Below, piece by piece: positions 46,082 to 56,599 of a DNA stretch of 64,000 nucleotides. Both the position numbers and the translations under genes were made by a program. The stretch's first letter is position 1; the number at the start of each line of letters is the position of its first letter. Origin of the DNA: Symbiodinium natans (lineage: Eukaryota > Sar > Dinophyceae > Suessiales > Symbiodiniaceae); assembly GCA_905221605.1 (NCBI GenBank), contig CAJNDS010000480.1, positions 62,001 through 126,000 on the forward strand. The letters are read 5' to 3'. Under the pieces are notes generated by a model that worked only from the letters and a program-made list of their open reading frames with translations, made no database searches and had not been told where the DNA came from.

Positions 46082-46639
46082 TTACTAGCTGAAGAAAGTT
46101 GTGTTGTGCTTTGGCCGCCAGAATGCTCGAAGCCGCAGCTAGCACACACCACCTCTGCAACGCTGTGAAAATCTGCGCAACTCGTCAGTAGGGACCAATG
46201 GCATGGCACATACAAGTAAAGGTCGCCTCTGCGTGCTTCTCTCGCAGAACCTGTCGGAAGCTACGGAATGCAGAGCTTCAACATTCGATGTTCCACGATG
46301 CTCCACGCTGTCTCCGACGGCCTCAGGCTCTGGGATTGGGTGTGGCAAGAAGTCATTCAAAGTACCTGCGTGATTGGGCACCATGATGCATCATGCCGTT
46401 TTGGGGTGTATACCGGCATAGCTGGTATGTTTGCGGCAGCTCTTGAATCCGACCGACAACCACAGCAAACCCTGGCTGCACCAATCTCTGGCGAAGCCAC
46501 CAACCTGGCAAGGTGCTCTTTCAACATGCTACAAGGCGCCAACAGAAAGGCTTAAGGGATCCGAGGCAGAATCAAGGTCAAGCAAGACGTACAAGAGCAA
46601 AGAGGAGCAAAGGGAGAGCAGAGGAAAAAGGGCGCATAT

Positions 46640-46675
46640 GCGCGTGCGCGCGCGCCCCCACACACACACACCCCA
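46640..46675. repeat. (CG)/(CA) dinucleotide tract
   Basis: cgcgtgcgcgcgcgccccc followed by cacacacaca. Simple sequence. Confidence 0.95.
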
Positions 46676-46773
46676 AATATCAACTCTAGTAGGGCATATC
46701 CGAAGCGCAAAGCATCCCAAAGCTTGGCTCTGAGCCTTCCATTCCAAAATATCAGCTGCAGCACTCTCTGATC

Positions 46774-46917
46774 ACTCTCATCACTCTCATCACTCTCATC
46801 ACTCTCATCACTCTCATCACTCTCATCACTCTCATCACTCTCATCACTCTCATCACTCTCATCACTCTCATCACTCTCATCACTCTCATCACTCTCATCA
46901 CTCTCATCACTCTCATG
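46774..46917. repeat. 9-bp tandem array, 16 copies (ATCACTCTC)
   Basis: Sixteen nearly perfect copies of atcactctc. On the minus strand the three frames read Glu-Ser-Asp repeats, Arg-Val-Met repeats or a stop-containing frame. It begins 8 nt past the stop of the 46.9-48.3 kb gene, so it is probably in the 3' untranslated region, unless an alternative splice brings the acidic ESD frame in. Confidence 0.95.
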
Positions 46918-46924
46918 ACTCTCA

Positions 46925-48253
46925 TCACGAATGAAATGGGGCACACCTCGCAACATCTGCTGCCAACAGTCCGCTGCCACCTCCTGGAGAGTTGAGACAG
47001 GACCGAGACCGAGGGGCGTGCAGAGGGGCGTGCAAATGAGCATCTTCACAGGCATGTGCAGCGTTCAGGAAGGACCGAGATCTGTGTAGGATGCGCGCGC
47101 CTGTGAGCTCCCGAGCCGACGAGCTCCTTCGCAGCTTGGAGGCCATCGAAGCGGAGGCAGAGCGCGCGGAGCGCCCGGACCGCGCAGAGCGCGGGGGCAT
47201 GCCAGAAGCATTTCTGGTTGCTGTGCTCTCTGTGCTTTCTGTGCTTTCTGTGCTTTCTCTGCATTCTGCACTTCGCTCCTTGGATTCCTTCCTGCGCTGC
47301 GACAGGCGGGCCGACACAGGCGGCGCATTGAGCAACGCAGAGACCCGGCCGGAACCCGAACCGCCGGAACCAGCGCGGCTCGGCACGCTCCTGGCCGTGT
47401 CACTCTTGTCGCTTCGGTCCTTCTTGGTGTCTGGGGAACTCGACAGCTGGCTTATGCTCAAGTCCTTTACATTCTCATCGGACGCTCCGAGGTCGTCAGT
47501 TGTGGTTGCGACTGCTCTGGTTTGGCGGCTCTGCGCCCGCATGGGCGCTTCAACGCTTTCAGGGCTCTCACCTTCATACTCCTCGGCCACCACTCCAATG
47601 GAACGGTCCTGCATGTCGACAGACGACTGAGCACTCAAGGATGTCAAGTGGGTGGTGGGGTCCAACAACTTGGATCCATCAGGACCACAACTCCAAGCAG
47701 TTGGCTTTTCGCCCAGCACCACGGAGAGGTTGGCCTCTAGCTTCATGAGCTCAGACATTTTCTCCACCAGCTCATTCCGGGTTGCTTCGAGTTTTGCGCG
47801 CATCTGGCTGGAATCCTCCTCCATCTTGACGGAAATGCCCGACACACACTCGTCAGATTCAGAGGCGACGCCATTGGAGTGAAAGAGCTCCCTCTCACTA
47901 CCCGTGTCGGCAGGGGCTGTCTCGCTGTCAGTGCCCATCTTGTGGCCCTCTACCAGTTTCTCTTGGAGGGGGGCACGTTGAGAGCTCTGAGGGGGGGTCG
48001 CCGGGGCGGCCCAGGTGGGCAGTGGCTCCGCGGGAAGTAACAGAGAAGCCGCAGCAGCCTCTGTGCCAGTTGCAGCTGCTCGCAGGGTGCAAGCGGCTGG
48101 TCGCACCGAGACTCGCGCTGCGGCTTGCGCTGGGGCTGGCGTTGGGACGAGCGCTGGGCCCCGCGCTGGGGCCCGCTCTGGGGCCCGCTCTGGGGCCCGC
48201 GCTTTGGCGAGCGCTGGGTCGCCTGCACGGCAGTTGACACTTTGCACCAACAT
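46925..48253 (-). CDS. Ser/Glu-rich protein with central coiled coil, 442 codons
   Basis: Long open frame on the dominant strand. Residues about 1-100 are Ala/Pro/Arg-rich and imperfectly repeated (RAPERAPERAPARGP); their frame is uncertain because an adjacent frame is also open. The middle is convincing. An acidic stretch is followed by a heptad region (SSQMRAKLEATRNELVEKMS, then ELMKLEANL), then a Ser/Asp/Lys-rich linker (SISQLSSSPDTKKDRSDKSD). The tail is Ser/Arg-rich with small repeats (RESTESTESTEST; RSARSGRSARSAS) and a PRSRSCLNSPGGGSG motif. It looks like a disordered, phosphorylatable scaffold with one short coiled coil. No known family. The stop lies just before a 9-bp array. Confidence 0.6.
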   Translation of the reverse strand: MLVQSVNCRAGDPALAKARAPERAPERAPARGPALVPTPAPAQAAARVSVRPAACTLRAAATGTEAAAASLLLPAEPLPTWAAPATPPQSSQRAPLQEKLVEGHKMGTDSETAPADTGSERELFHSNGVASESDECVSGISVKMEEDSSQMRAKLEATRNELVEKMSELMKLEANLSVVLGEKPTAWSCGPDGSKLLDPTTHLTSLSAQSSVDMQDRSIGVVAEEYEGESPESVEAPMRAQSRQTRAVATTTDDLGASDENVKDLSISQLSSSPDTKKDRSDKSDTARSVPSRAGSGGSGSGRVSALLNAPPVSARLSQRRKESKERSAECRESTESTESTESTATRNASGMPPRSARSGRSARSASASMASKLRRSSSARELTGARILHRSRSFLNAAHACEDAHLHAPLHAPRSRSCLNSPGGGSGLLAADVARCAPFHS

Positions 48254-48359
48254 TGCACACAGCTTGGAACGGTCATTCCCTCCTTATCCCACCCCTCTCA
48301 TGCCCTGTCCTGGAACGGGAGTGGCCGGAGCCGTCAGCGAGGACTTGTGTACCAGGCAA

Positions 48360-48570
48360 GGTGCAGAAAATTGTCGCTGCACCACCACCACTGGCTCTAT
48401 GCGACGAGGTCCGGCACATGTCTGCATGACCACAGGGACATATGCATGGACCCCACGCACCTGACACGCATTGCACTTGGCATTTGGCATTCTCACAACT
48501 TCTGAGAAGAATCTGGGAACCGTCGTCACTTAAGATGTGCAGATAAGACAGCAGCAGGCCTGTGACCCCA
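48360..48570 (-). CDS. Possible RING-type zinc finger exon
   Basis: A minus-strand block reads WGPCICPCGHADMCR, preceded by CENAKCQVQC. PCGHADMC resembles the central C-x-H-x-x-x-C of RING E3 ligases, and the paired cysteines upstream fit the first knuckle. Spacing is not ideal and no splice boundary was fixed, so this could be chance. Confidence 0.3.
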
Positions 48571-48779
48571 AGCGCCATGGCAGAGCTTGAACAGGTCCTG
48601 CAGGCTCGGTGAGTCTTTTTATGTCCTTTTAAGTCCTCTTGGTTAACGGGATTCGCACTGGAGGTCCTGGAGGGCGCGGGCCAGTTAGAGTCATGTCGCG
48701 GCTCACATCTCACGTTTGCGTAGCTGAATCTGGAACCACTACTCTTTCGGGCAACTTGAAGAGTGCTTTGAACCATTAT

Positions 48780-49830
48780 AGAGTGGTCTCTACAAAGGTC
48801 TCAATGCGCACTCCTGTCCATTGAAGCTGAACTAACAGAAGCCGGCTCAAATGCAACCTGCAGCGGTCTGGCCACACAATCCTCAAGCGCCAAGAAGCAA
48901 TGAATATGGCCATCCCTTGTGCATGGAAGTAGCTTTTTGCGCAGCTCGTCTGGACCTGATCTGAAATTGTTCGCATGCTTTGAAATTGTTCGCATTGCTG
49001 CTGGTGGCTGCCAGCGCATGACCTATAATCATCGTGCAGGTCTCACATCTCACCGCGTCATCGGTGGAGCTGCCTTCGTGAGCAGCTTCTCGTACCTTCA
49101 TAACAACGTGAAGTTTTAGGACAGGCGCCCATGCAAGATCACACGGGTCCAGCTGCCTGTGCTTCGCCATGGTCAAGAGTGCCTGCATCCTGCGTCTCCT
49201 CTGCCTCTCACTTTACACACAGCGCTTTACGATGTAAGGTGGTAAGGCAGCGCTTTACCTAGACACATCCAGTCGGACAGACTGCAAGCAGATTTGCATT
49301 CCAGCTTAAACCGCTTGTGAAGTTTAATGAGCGAAAGGGACCAGCTACGAGCTAGAACAAACATGCTTGTCTAAAGGTAACATGTACCGTGTTGACAGAT
49401 TTTCTCATCGATTTCCGTCGGACAGGGTCCGACTCGTTCACTTTCATAGAAATGGCCACCAGCTGCTTCTTCAAAGGCCACAGCCGAATCCAAGATCTGT
49501 ACAAGCGTGCATCCCACAGATTCAAAAAGCAGGGTACCGCCATTGCTGGATCCATACGGAAGCAGGCGAACCTTCTCTCCCTACGCTGACAGTTGCAGTG
49601 TCTACATCATCGCTGTCTCGCCGCTTAGGTTAAAGAAGTGAAAAGGCCGGATGGTGCGAGGTCTATGCGAAGACGGTATCTGCAACCTTCTCAAGATTCC
49701 TGTACAACTTTGTGACAAACTGCCTTTGGCAAAGCTTAACCCTTGGCGTGGTCCTCTCATGCTCTCAATGAGCTTCTTACTGGCGACACTCGCTTAAAAC
49801 AGTCGCCGCATGTACCCAGAACATCACTGG
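48780..49830. other. Gene-poor stretch
   Basis: No supported coding block on either strand. Confidence 0.35.
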
Positions 49831-49841
49831 GAGGCTGCGAC

Positions 49842-51741
49842 TTAGTGCAGTGGTAAGAAGCACCGGAGGGCCACAAGAACATCCACAACACCTTCCAAGG
49901 GCTCCTTCTCAGCCTGTAGCCCTCGCAATGGCGAGCTTCGTTCCTTCCGGCTCTGGGTGGCTTGGGCGACCTCGCGTCGCTTTCCTCGCTCTCGGGCTTC
50001 CAGCAAGTTTGGGAAGAAGTCCGCTGAAGAGTCTGCGGTGCTCGAACTCATGGCCAAGCAGACGACTTTCAAAAGATACCTAATCTGAAGATCTGAGGCA
50101 CAATGGCGCGCGACGATGTGCGGTTCACAGAGACTGCAGCGCCTGCAAAGGGCAAAGTCGAAGTGACTAAGTGCTTGCACATTTTTTCCATCTCTCGCAA
50201 CCAAGTAAGGCAGCTGCTCTCGACGTATGAACAGTGAAACCCAAGTCTCCCTCAGCATGTCTATCACCGATCCAGCACGTAGACAGGCCCCGTCTACCTT
50301 GAGCTTTCCACAAAGCTCAGCAGACATGTGCACCCGTAGACTCTTGCAGCCGGCCTCGGTACCTGGAGGCAGGCCTTTGCGGAAGCCACATCGTGGCGCT
50401 GGAATCTGCTGCGGTCTAATCGATGGACTTCGTGAGGTCTGGGCGGGACCACCTGAGAAAGGGAAGCGCCAACACGAGAACTTCAAGAAGGCAGAGACAC
50501 CAGGGGCGTCGCCTGTCTTCCAGGGTACCGGCGATGCCCAGCGTCACGCCCTGCAAACGAGGCCTTGGACAGTAGGAATGGAATGCCTCTACATCTTCAA
50601 AGAAAGGCAGAACATGCAGCCTCCTAAGCAAATTTGCAGCTTTGAGCACTACATCTTTGCGACTGCCAATCGTGCGAATCGTTGCTTTCACGCTTGGGAA
50701 CTTCCACTTGTCAAGAGACTCCTGCTTGCGCATGCTTTCGCAAGGGTCGAAAACTGCTAAAGTTACTACCACCATGATAAAGACGAAAGTGTAAAGAAGG
50801 AACGACAGATGTTGCAGCTGCTGCAGTTGTCTCGGTCGAAGGCATTTGGACCCATGATGTTGTCTGTTCTTCCTTGCTAGTTATTGTCCCTCCCCCCAAA
50901 CACCCGGAAACTCCAGACATCCCTCGCATCAGGGCCTGGTCGGCTGCCATTGCCGACTGCGACCGCAATGATAGTGCGAGGGTTCGCAGTTGCGGGGTTG
51001 GGGTTTAGGGCAAACTCCAGACAAACCCAAAGGAAGCATGAGCAATGCATCCAAGCCCTTGTGTACTTGCTGTAGAATGTTTGTCGTGCAGAATGCGGAA
51101 CACCCCTTGTTGGTATTAGCAAGCGATCTCGAAGCTTCGAAGCTTGGAGTCTTGCGGCTTCCAGTTTCCCCCGCGCTTTTCGGCCTGTGGCTTGGCTTTG
51201 ACTCCCCATGCTTTGCTTTTGCACCTTCTAGCTGTGGCTTCGCTTCGGACTAAAGGAAGCTTTGACCCCGGGCATGATTCGGAAACTGAACATACGCATT
51301 CAGAAGAACGTGATTCGGAACACTAAGAACTGCGGCTTCATGACCCAAAACGGCAGATTCTGGAAACCAGAGCCGCAGATTTGGGAACCCGCAGATTCGG
51401 GAAACTGGAAATCGTGGATTCGGGAAAACTGGAACCCGCGGATTGGGGCAAGTTGCTTGAATGGGGTGTTAACGTATCGCAGCTTCCTGAATTGAAGGGA
51501 AAATGGAATCACATGGTTTGCTCGATCGAGTGTAACCAGTTTGCTGAACCCCTCGAGAGGTAACATGCGAAGGCTCAGCTGGCGGCAGGATGACACAGAC
51601 CTGCAGCACACACCAGATCAGGGTGCAGAAAGAGCGCCACTGCCACTGCCAACCATCAAGACCATGTAGCCGGGGCACTCCCACCAAAAGGGCAAAGAAG
51701 ATCGCCGCCACAAAGATGATAAATAGAGGCTTCAACCCCAC
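49842..51741 (-). CDS. Hypothetical membrane protein, several exons
   Basis: Three blocks on one strand. About 51741-51600 has a membrane helix (LKPLFIIFVAAIFFALLVGV) and a Trp-rich segment ending at a possible GT donor. About 50810-50525 has a second helix (LYTFVFIMVVVTLAVF) and a long hydrophilic stretch (ESLDKWKFPSVKATIRTIGS ... FFEDVEAFHSYCPRPRLQGV). About 50486-49842 has SLRVHMSAELCGKLKVDGAC, then MLRETWVSLFIRREQLPYLV, and ends in a basic tail (NLLEARERGKRREVAQATQS) with a stop at 49842. The last two overlap in different frames near 50416-50486, implying an intron. No family recognised; it could be more than one gene. Confidence 0.45.
51347..51450. repeat. Degenerate short tandem repeat (cagattcgggaaactggaa type)
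   Basis: Four to five diverged copies of about 20-24 bp containing gcagattc/tggattcggga. Apparently non-coding. Confidence 0.75.
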
Positions 51742-51759
51742 CTCTGCTCAACATAGCGC

Positions 51760-53450
51760 AAGCTGGTTCCGCAGTCTTTCTTGGTCTTCCTCTTCCCTCG
51801 GTTGAAGGTTTAGAGACAGCTGCCTCCCAGAGAAACTGTCTCTGTCTCGCTCTGTTCCTCTCTCTCCCCCAATCATTCCCCCCCTCTTCAGCTTCTTCTC
51901 CATTGCTCTCTTTCTCCGTTTCTCCAGCTTGTTTTGGGGGTTTGGTCTCTCCTCCTCTTTCTCGTCATAACTATCCTGTGTATTTATCGTCTTATTCTTC
52001 TTCTTCTTATTATTATTCTTATTCTTTTTCTTCTTCTTCTTCATCGGTTCGTCTTCATCCCTTCTTCTGCATCTCTCTCCCGCTGTTTCCGTTCCTCGTA
52101 AAGCGCACAAACTCCCCTCCACAGCACCTCGCTGCCTTCATCCAGAGCTGAAAGCATATTTGCATTGTGACCTTCCCACCCCTCTGCTTCCAATTTCTGC
52201 CGCACCACAGCCTTGTCGTTCACGACACGTGTCCCCTCATTTCCCTGCTGCCTGCTCCCCTCCAGCACGAACATGCAGGATCATGACGGCGCATCACTAC
52301 GTCCCAACGGAAAAGTGCGGCACACCGCTTTAGACCCCGACACCTTGTTAGAGAAGCGCGCCGTCCCAGCACAGCTGCATTTCTAGAGCCCATTGCACCC
52401 TCAAGGAAAAACTGCTTCATCGACCGCGAGTTTAGAGCCTCAGTCGCAGGGCGAGCTGCTGAAGTTCCGTGCGCCCTCTCTATGCAGCTCTGGTTTCGAG
52501 CACGCCTCGACTAGCCCGCGCCAATGTCTCCCGTTTCGTGAGCAGCTGCTGAATGTGTCAAGACTGAAGAGAAGCTTTCAACACCTTGAATGCACAAACG
52601 CGCTCCACACCCCTCCCAGGGCAGATAAGATCAACATCCCTCTCTGACTATAGCACACAAAGTTCAATCCGGGGCCGCAGCTCCCGCATCCGGCTCTGGT
52701 GTCCTCGGTGCTTTGCTGCCAAATATCATCTGAAGAGAAGAAAAAAATCCTCGGAATTCTGGGCCTCCAACTGAGGCCCTAGGTCCTTGGAGAAGGTGAT
52801 GTTGCCAACTGCCCATGAGAGGCATCAAGTAGCTCTGAGTTTGTTTGCCTTGCTATGATGGGCTTGTCATGCAACCGGTAGCCATCGCCTTGGTAGGGGT
52901 CGCTGGCCTTCTGCTTCTCGGGAAAAGTCACCATTTTCGAAGCGAGGGACTCTGGCCGCCTGCAAGTCTGCATGAACTGTACACTTCTTTGAAAATGAGC
53001 GTGCTTACATTGAAAGCTTACATTGACTTTACGAGGTGCTGTGGAGGCACCGGCCATGCGCCTGGGTGTATGCCGTGTGGACTGCGCGGCGATTGCCTGA
53101 GAACTGGAGACACTACAAAGCAACCTGTACCAAAGTGGGCCACACCCTTCTGCTCGCTTGCATATGGCAGCCAAGCCTTTGTCGCCTGCACCGAGTGCGC
53201 ATCGGCCTCTACGGCTAATCAGGTCACAGCAAGTTCTCCTGTTGTAAACGGGACTTGCTTCCTGAAGCGACTCTGCTTTCGTAACCCTCCTGGATAATCG
53301 TATCACCCTCTTCCCTCGACCCGAAAACCCTGAAACTAGCTTTACTCATGTTCCATCTTAACAAAAATAGCTACTATATCTACGAAGTACGACATACCAT
53401 AACAATATGAAAACCTGACAGACAGAATTTTGACAAATACAGCATACGGT
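51760..53450. other. Gene-poor stretch with pyrimidine-rich tract
   Basis: A TTC/CTT-rich tract at about 51890-52060. The competing open frames at 52779-53306 (minus) and 52845-53297 (plus) are mutually exclusive; neither has a domain, and I support neither. Confidence 0.35.
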
Positions 53451-53496
53451 ATTCTCATTGTATTCGTGTTGCTGTTGTACCTTTTCCATTGCTAGA

Positions 53497-53572
53497 CGTC
53501 GTAGCAGTAGTAGCAGTAGCAGTAGCAGTAGCAGTAGTAGTAGCAGTAGTAGTAGTAGTAGCAGTAGCAGTA

Positions 53573-53632
<60 letters not shown>

Positions 53633-53643
53633 TAGTAGTAGTG

Positions 53644-53674
<31 letters not shown>

Positions 53675-53768
53675 TAGTAGTAGTAGTAGTAGCAATAGCA
53701 GCAGTAGCAGCAGTAGCAATAGTAGCAGCAGTAGCAGTAGGAGCAGTAGTAGCAGTAGTAGTAGCAGT
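53497..53768. repeat. (TAG/AGC)n trinucleotide array
   Basis: About 90 triplets of agt/agc/ggt type. All six frames give homopolymeric proteins; these are artefacts. Confidence 0.97.
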
Positions 53769-53999
53769 ACGACGCAACCGCTCTGTTGCCCACGCAATTC
53801 ATCCGAAAACACGCCAAATATGCGCAAGCGCGGTGTTTCTGCGTTGTCCGTAAGCACGGCTCTTTTTCGGTGCTTTTTCCAAAACAACCACCGTCTGCGG
53901 GTTTGGCTGCATGCGGAAATCCCGGTAGCGTCGAGAAAAACCCATGCCACGCTTCCCTGAAAACGCCACCCTGTGCAGCTTTTCGGCCCTGAAAACACC

Positions 54000-54145
54000 T
54001 CCCTGTGCAGCTTTTCGAGCTTCCTTCGGGGCCTAAACCCTAAACCCCAAACCGCTTTTCGGGCTTCCTTCGGGGCCTAAACCCTAAACCCCAAACCCAA
54101 AACCTTAAACCCTAAACCCTGACCCTAAACCCTAAACCCTTGAAA
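54000..54145. repeat. Telomere-like array (CCCTAAA) with a duplicated leader
   Basis: A 40-odd-bp unit (gcttttcg[a/g]gcttccttcggggcctaaaccctaaaccccaaacc) occurs twice in tandem at about 54013-54052 and 54052-54096, then runs into aaccctaaaccctgaccctaaaccc to 54140. Confidence 0.92.
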
Positions 54146-54185
54146 TGGAAGCATGGGTGTGGACAAACGGAGGGGTTGGCACGTA

Positions 54186-54400
54186 AGTAGCAGTAGTTGC
54201 AGTCGTGGTCGTCGTCGTCGTCGTCGTCGTCGTCGCCCTCGCCGTCGCCATCGCCGTCGCAGCTGTAGCAGCACAAGCACCGGCAGTAGAAAGAGAAGTC
54301 GTATCAGTAGCAGCAGCAGCAGCAGCGGTTGTTGGAGTAGGCGGAGTTGGAGGAGTAGGAGGAAGAGGGAGAAGAGGATGCAGGAGGAAGAGGAGGAACA
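54186..54400. repeat. Trinucleotide-rich tract (GTC/GCC/GTA/GGA)
   Basis: Compound triplet repeat changing from gtcgtc through gccgtc to gtagca and ggagga. Homopolymeric open frames on both strands are artefacts. Confidence 0.95.
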
Positions 54401-54498
54401 CGGCATTTGCATTTGCGTGATGATCACTACGAATGCTGTGAAGCACGCCTGCGCGGAGCCACGAAGCAGGCCGGCAGCCTGGCCTTGCAGATCTGCTG

Positions 54499-54513
54499 TT
54501 TAGGGTTTAGGGT

Positions 54514-54601
<88 letters not shown>

Positions 54602-54690
54602 GGTTTAGGGTTTAGGGTCTCGGGTTTAGGGTCTAGGGTTTAGGGTCTAGGGTTTAGGGTTTGGGGTTTAGGGTTTGGGGTTTGGGTTTT
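54499..54690. repeat. Telomere-like array (TTTAGGG) with homogeneous TTGAGGG core
   Basis: Two TTTAGGG-type units, then about 13 perfect copies of the variant ttgaggg (54512-54603), then ttaggg/tctaggg/ttgggg variants to 54690. Inverted relative to the 54.0-54.14 kb array. Confidence 0.95.
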
Positions 54691-54699
54691 TTAGGCCCA

Positions 54700-55780
54700 A
54701 GAGGGTAAGCAAAGACGAAGCTTCGCTACAGCGTAGGCGCTGTCCTCGGGTGTCCAGCCCGGATTGCCCGGCGAGCCAAGCATCAAAAAGCAAAAAGCGA
54801 AAGCGAAGCAGCACGAAGGGCGAAAGTAAAAACTACTGATAATTTCTATTTGTGCCTTGGACATGGCCTCTGACGCTCCACGTAGTTCACTTAGCTGGGG
54901 AGCTGAGGGTGCATAAAGGCCTGCGATTGGCACTCGCCTTGCCCTTTCCTATCCCTCCCCTGCCAACCGCCAGGTCTGAGGCCAAAAATCGGGCACCCGA
55001 AACATAACAGCATACAGGCCTTGACCACAAAGAGCAAAGCTGTCTTCAGCTGTCTGACTAAACAGCGTTGCCACATCAACGTGTCGCCGTTCGCAAAAGC
55101 AAACTCCTAGTCATAGGCTCTTGGCAGAAGGGCTTCGGTCAGCGGGACTTCGGTCAGAAGGGCTTCAGTCAGAAGCGCCTGCTAGGGCGAGCAGCGCCAG
55201 AAGGAGGCGGGCGCGCATAGGGACCCTGGGTGGCAGAGATTACGCTGCCACACAGAAACAAGCACCGGCACCATTTGCAGCCGAGTTGCAAACAACTACC
55301 ACAGGTTCGATCTCAGTAAGGGTAGAACGCAGATGCTTGGGCCAAATACATGACATGGAGCAATACAACGAACCCATTTCAAACGTTCATGCAATAACAC
55401 AACAATATGATCGAATGATAGTGGCAGAATGTACTATTACGAAATTACAACCGTGCAATGATGAAACCATGTGGAGTAGTTACACAATCATCTACTCGTA
55501 TAGTCATACAGTCATCTGCTCATGTCACATGACCATATCGTCATACAATGAAATAGCCACATAACCCTGAAGTCGTATAACCACGAAGTGAAGGTACTTG
55601 AGCATACCAACGTATGAACATAATTGGTATAAGCCCCCAAGGTCAACGCACAAGGAAGGGCAGGCCTTGGAGCTGTTGCAACCTGATGCAGCAGAGATAT
55701 TCCCCTACATTCCCAGCACTGCAGCACCTCTTCCCAGCTTGAACCTTAAGCCTTAAGCGGCAGGAAGACAAAGATATATG
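54700..55780. other. Gene-poor stretch
   Basis: Small repeats (cggtcagaagggcttc at 55125-55175) and an AT-rich part at 55340-55600. No supported gene. Confidence 0.35.
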
Positions 55781-55794
55781 GGGGGGGAGAAGCA

Positions 55795-56014
55795 TGTTGC
55801 CCCATTTCTTGGGCCTTCCGGCAATGAAGACCACGCTGCAAGGATGTCCCTGTCGACACCCTTGCTCGACGTCAATCTTCGAAGAACACGCGCGTCGTCT
55901 TGTCGATCTGCCCTGCAAGGCACCGACAGCAGGTGCTTCGGAGATCTTCGGAGCATGCTTCACAGAGAAATGCCATGTATGGCCAAACTTGTCCTTCGCC
56001 CTGGGTGAAGTCAC
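55795..56014 (-). CDS. Coding block, unidentified
   Basis: After CTTGCAG|G (about 55914) the minus strand reads ADRQDDARVLRRLTSSKGVD, then RDILAAWSSLPEGPRNG, a convincing helical sequence. An overlapping frame starting RAKDKFGHTWHFSVKHAPKI (to 55965) may be the preceding exon. No family assigned. It lies downstream of the cullin gene on the same strand. Confidence 0.4.
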
Positions 56015-56276
56015 AAGGCTTTACTAGAAATCTTTGTCGTTAGGCAAAACGCAAGAACAGCATATGCATCAGTCACCTGCTGCCGCACCGTCGGCACCTG
56101 GAAGCTAGCTTAAGGCACCCGTTGGAAAGGCTGCACACAAGCTGCTCAACAAAGTGTCTGAGAGAGCTGCGCTCCATCCGGAGGATGCCGCGATCCTCGG
56201 ATGGAACTTCTCTGCATCGCGAACGTACGATCAACATGGAACCGAAACCTCTCTCGCATGTTTCCCGCACAAGCCC

Positions 56277-56332
56277 GTGAAATCGTGAAATCGTGAAATC
56301 GTGAAATCGTGAAATCGTGAAATCGTGAAATC
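56277..56332. repeat. 8-bp tandem repeat, 7 copies (CGTGAAAT)
   Basis: Seven perfect copies of cgtgaaat; period 8, so not a coding repeat. Confidence 0.97.
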
Positions 56333-56599
56333 ACACGAGACTTCCTGTGTGATGCTTTCGTTTCGTCAAGCCGCGCAAAGTGAGGAGAGGCGCCCAAAGA
56401 TCTCAGCGGTGTCCTGCGTTTCCAGAAGCAGTGCAGGAACTCGTTTGTGCAAACTGTGCAAATGCTCCCAATTGCTCCCAACACTCGAAGAGGAAACTTT
56501 GCGCCTGGGCTGCCAGCCTGGCTGTCGAGAAGGCTGTGCTGGGCACGCTTGGCTTGTCCAGCCTTGGCGCACGAAGTGTCGGCCTGTCCAAGTCGTACG

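Noticed and set aside
46752-46946. Arg-Val-Met repeat protein
   Set aside because: It is one of three translations of the 9-bp array, with no context supporting it.
52779-53306. 175-codon minus and 150-codon plus open frames covering the same interval
   Set aside because: They are mutually exclusive, neither has a domain, and both lack AG|G boundaries.
53455-53998. Long open frames of poly-Val, poly-Ser, poly-Thr or poly-Leu on both strands
   Set aside because: They are produced by the triplet array; all frames are open for the same reason.
56277-56332. CRISPR-like array
   Set aside because: Perfect 8-bp tandem copies without spacers, in a eukaryotic intron-rich context; the same applies to the other arrays in the window.
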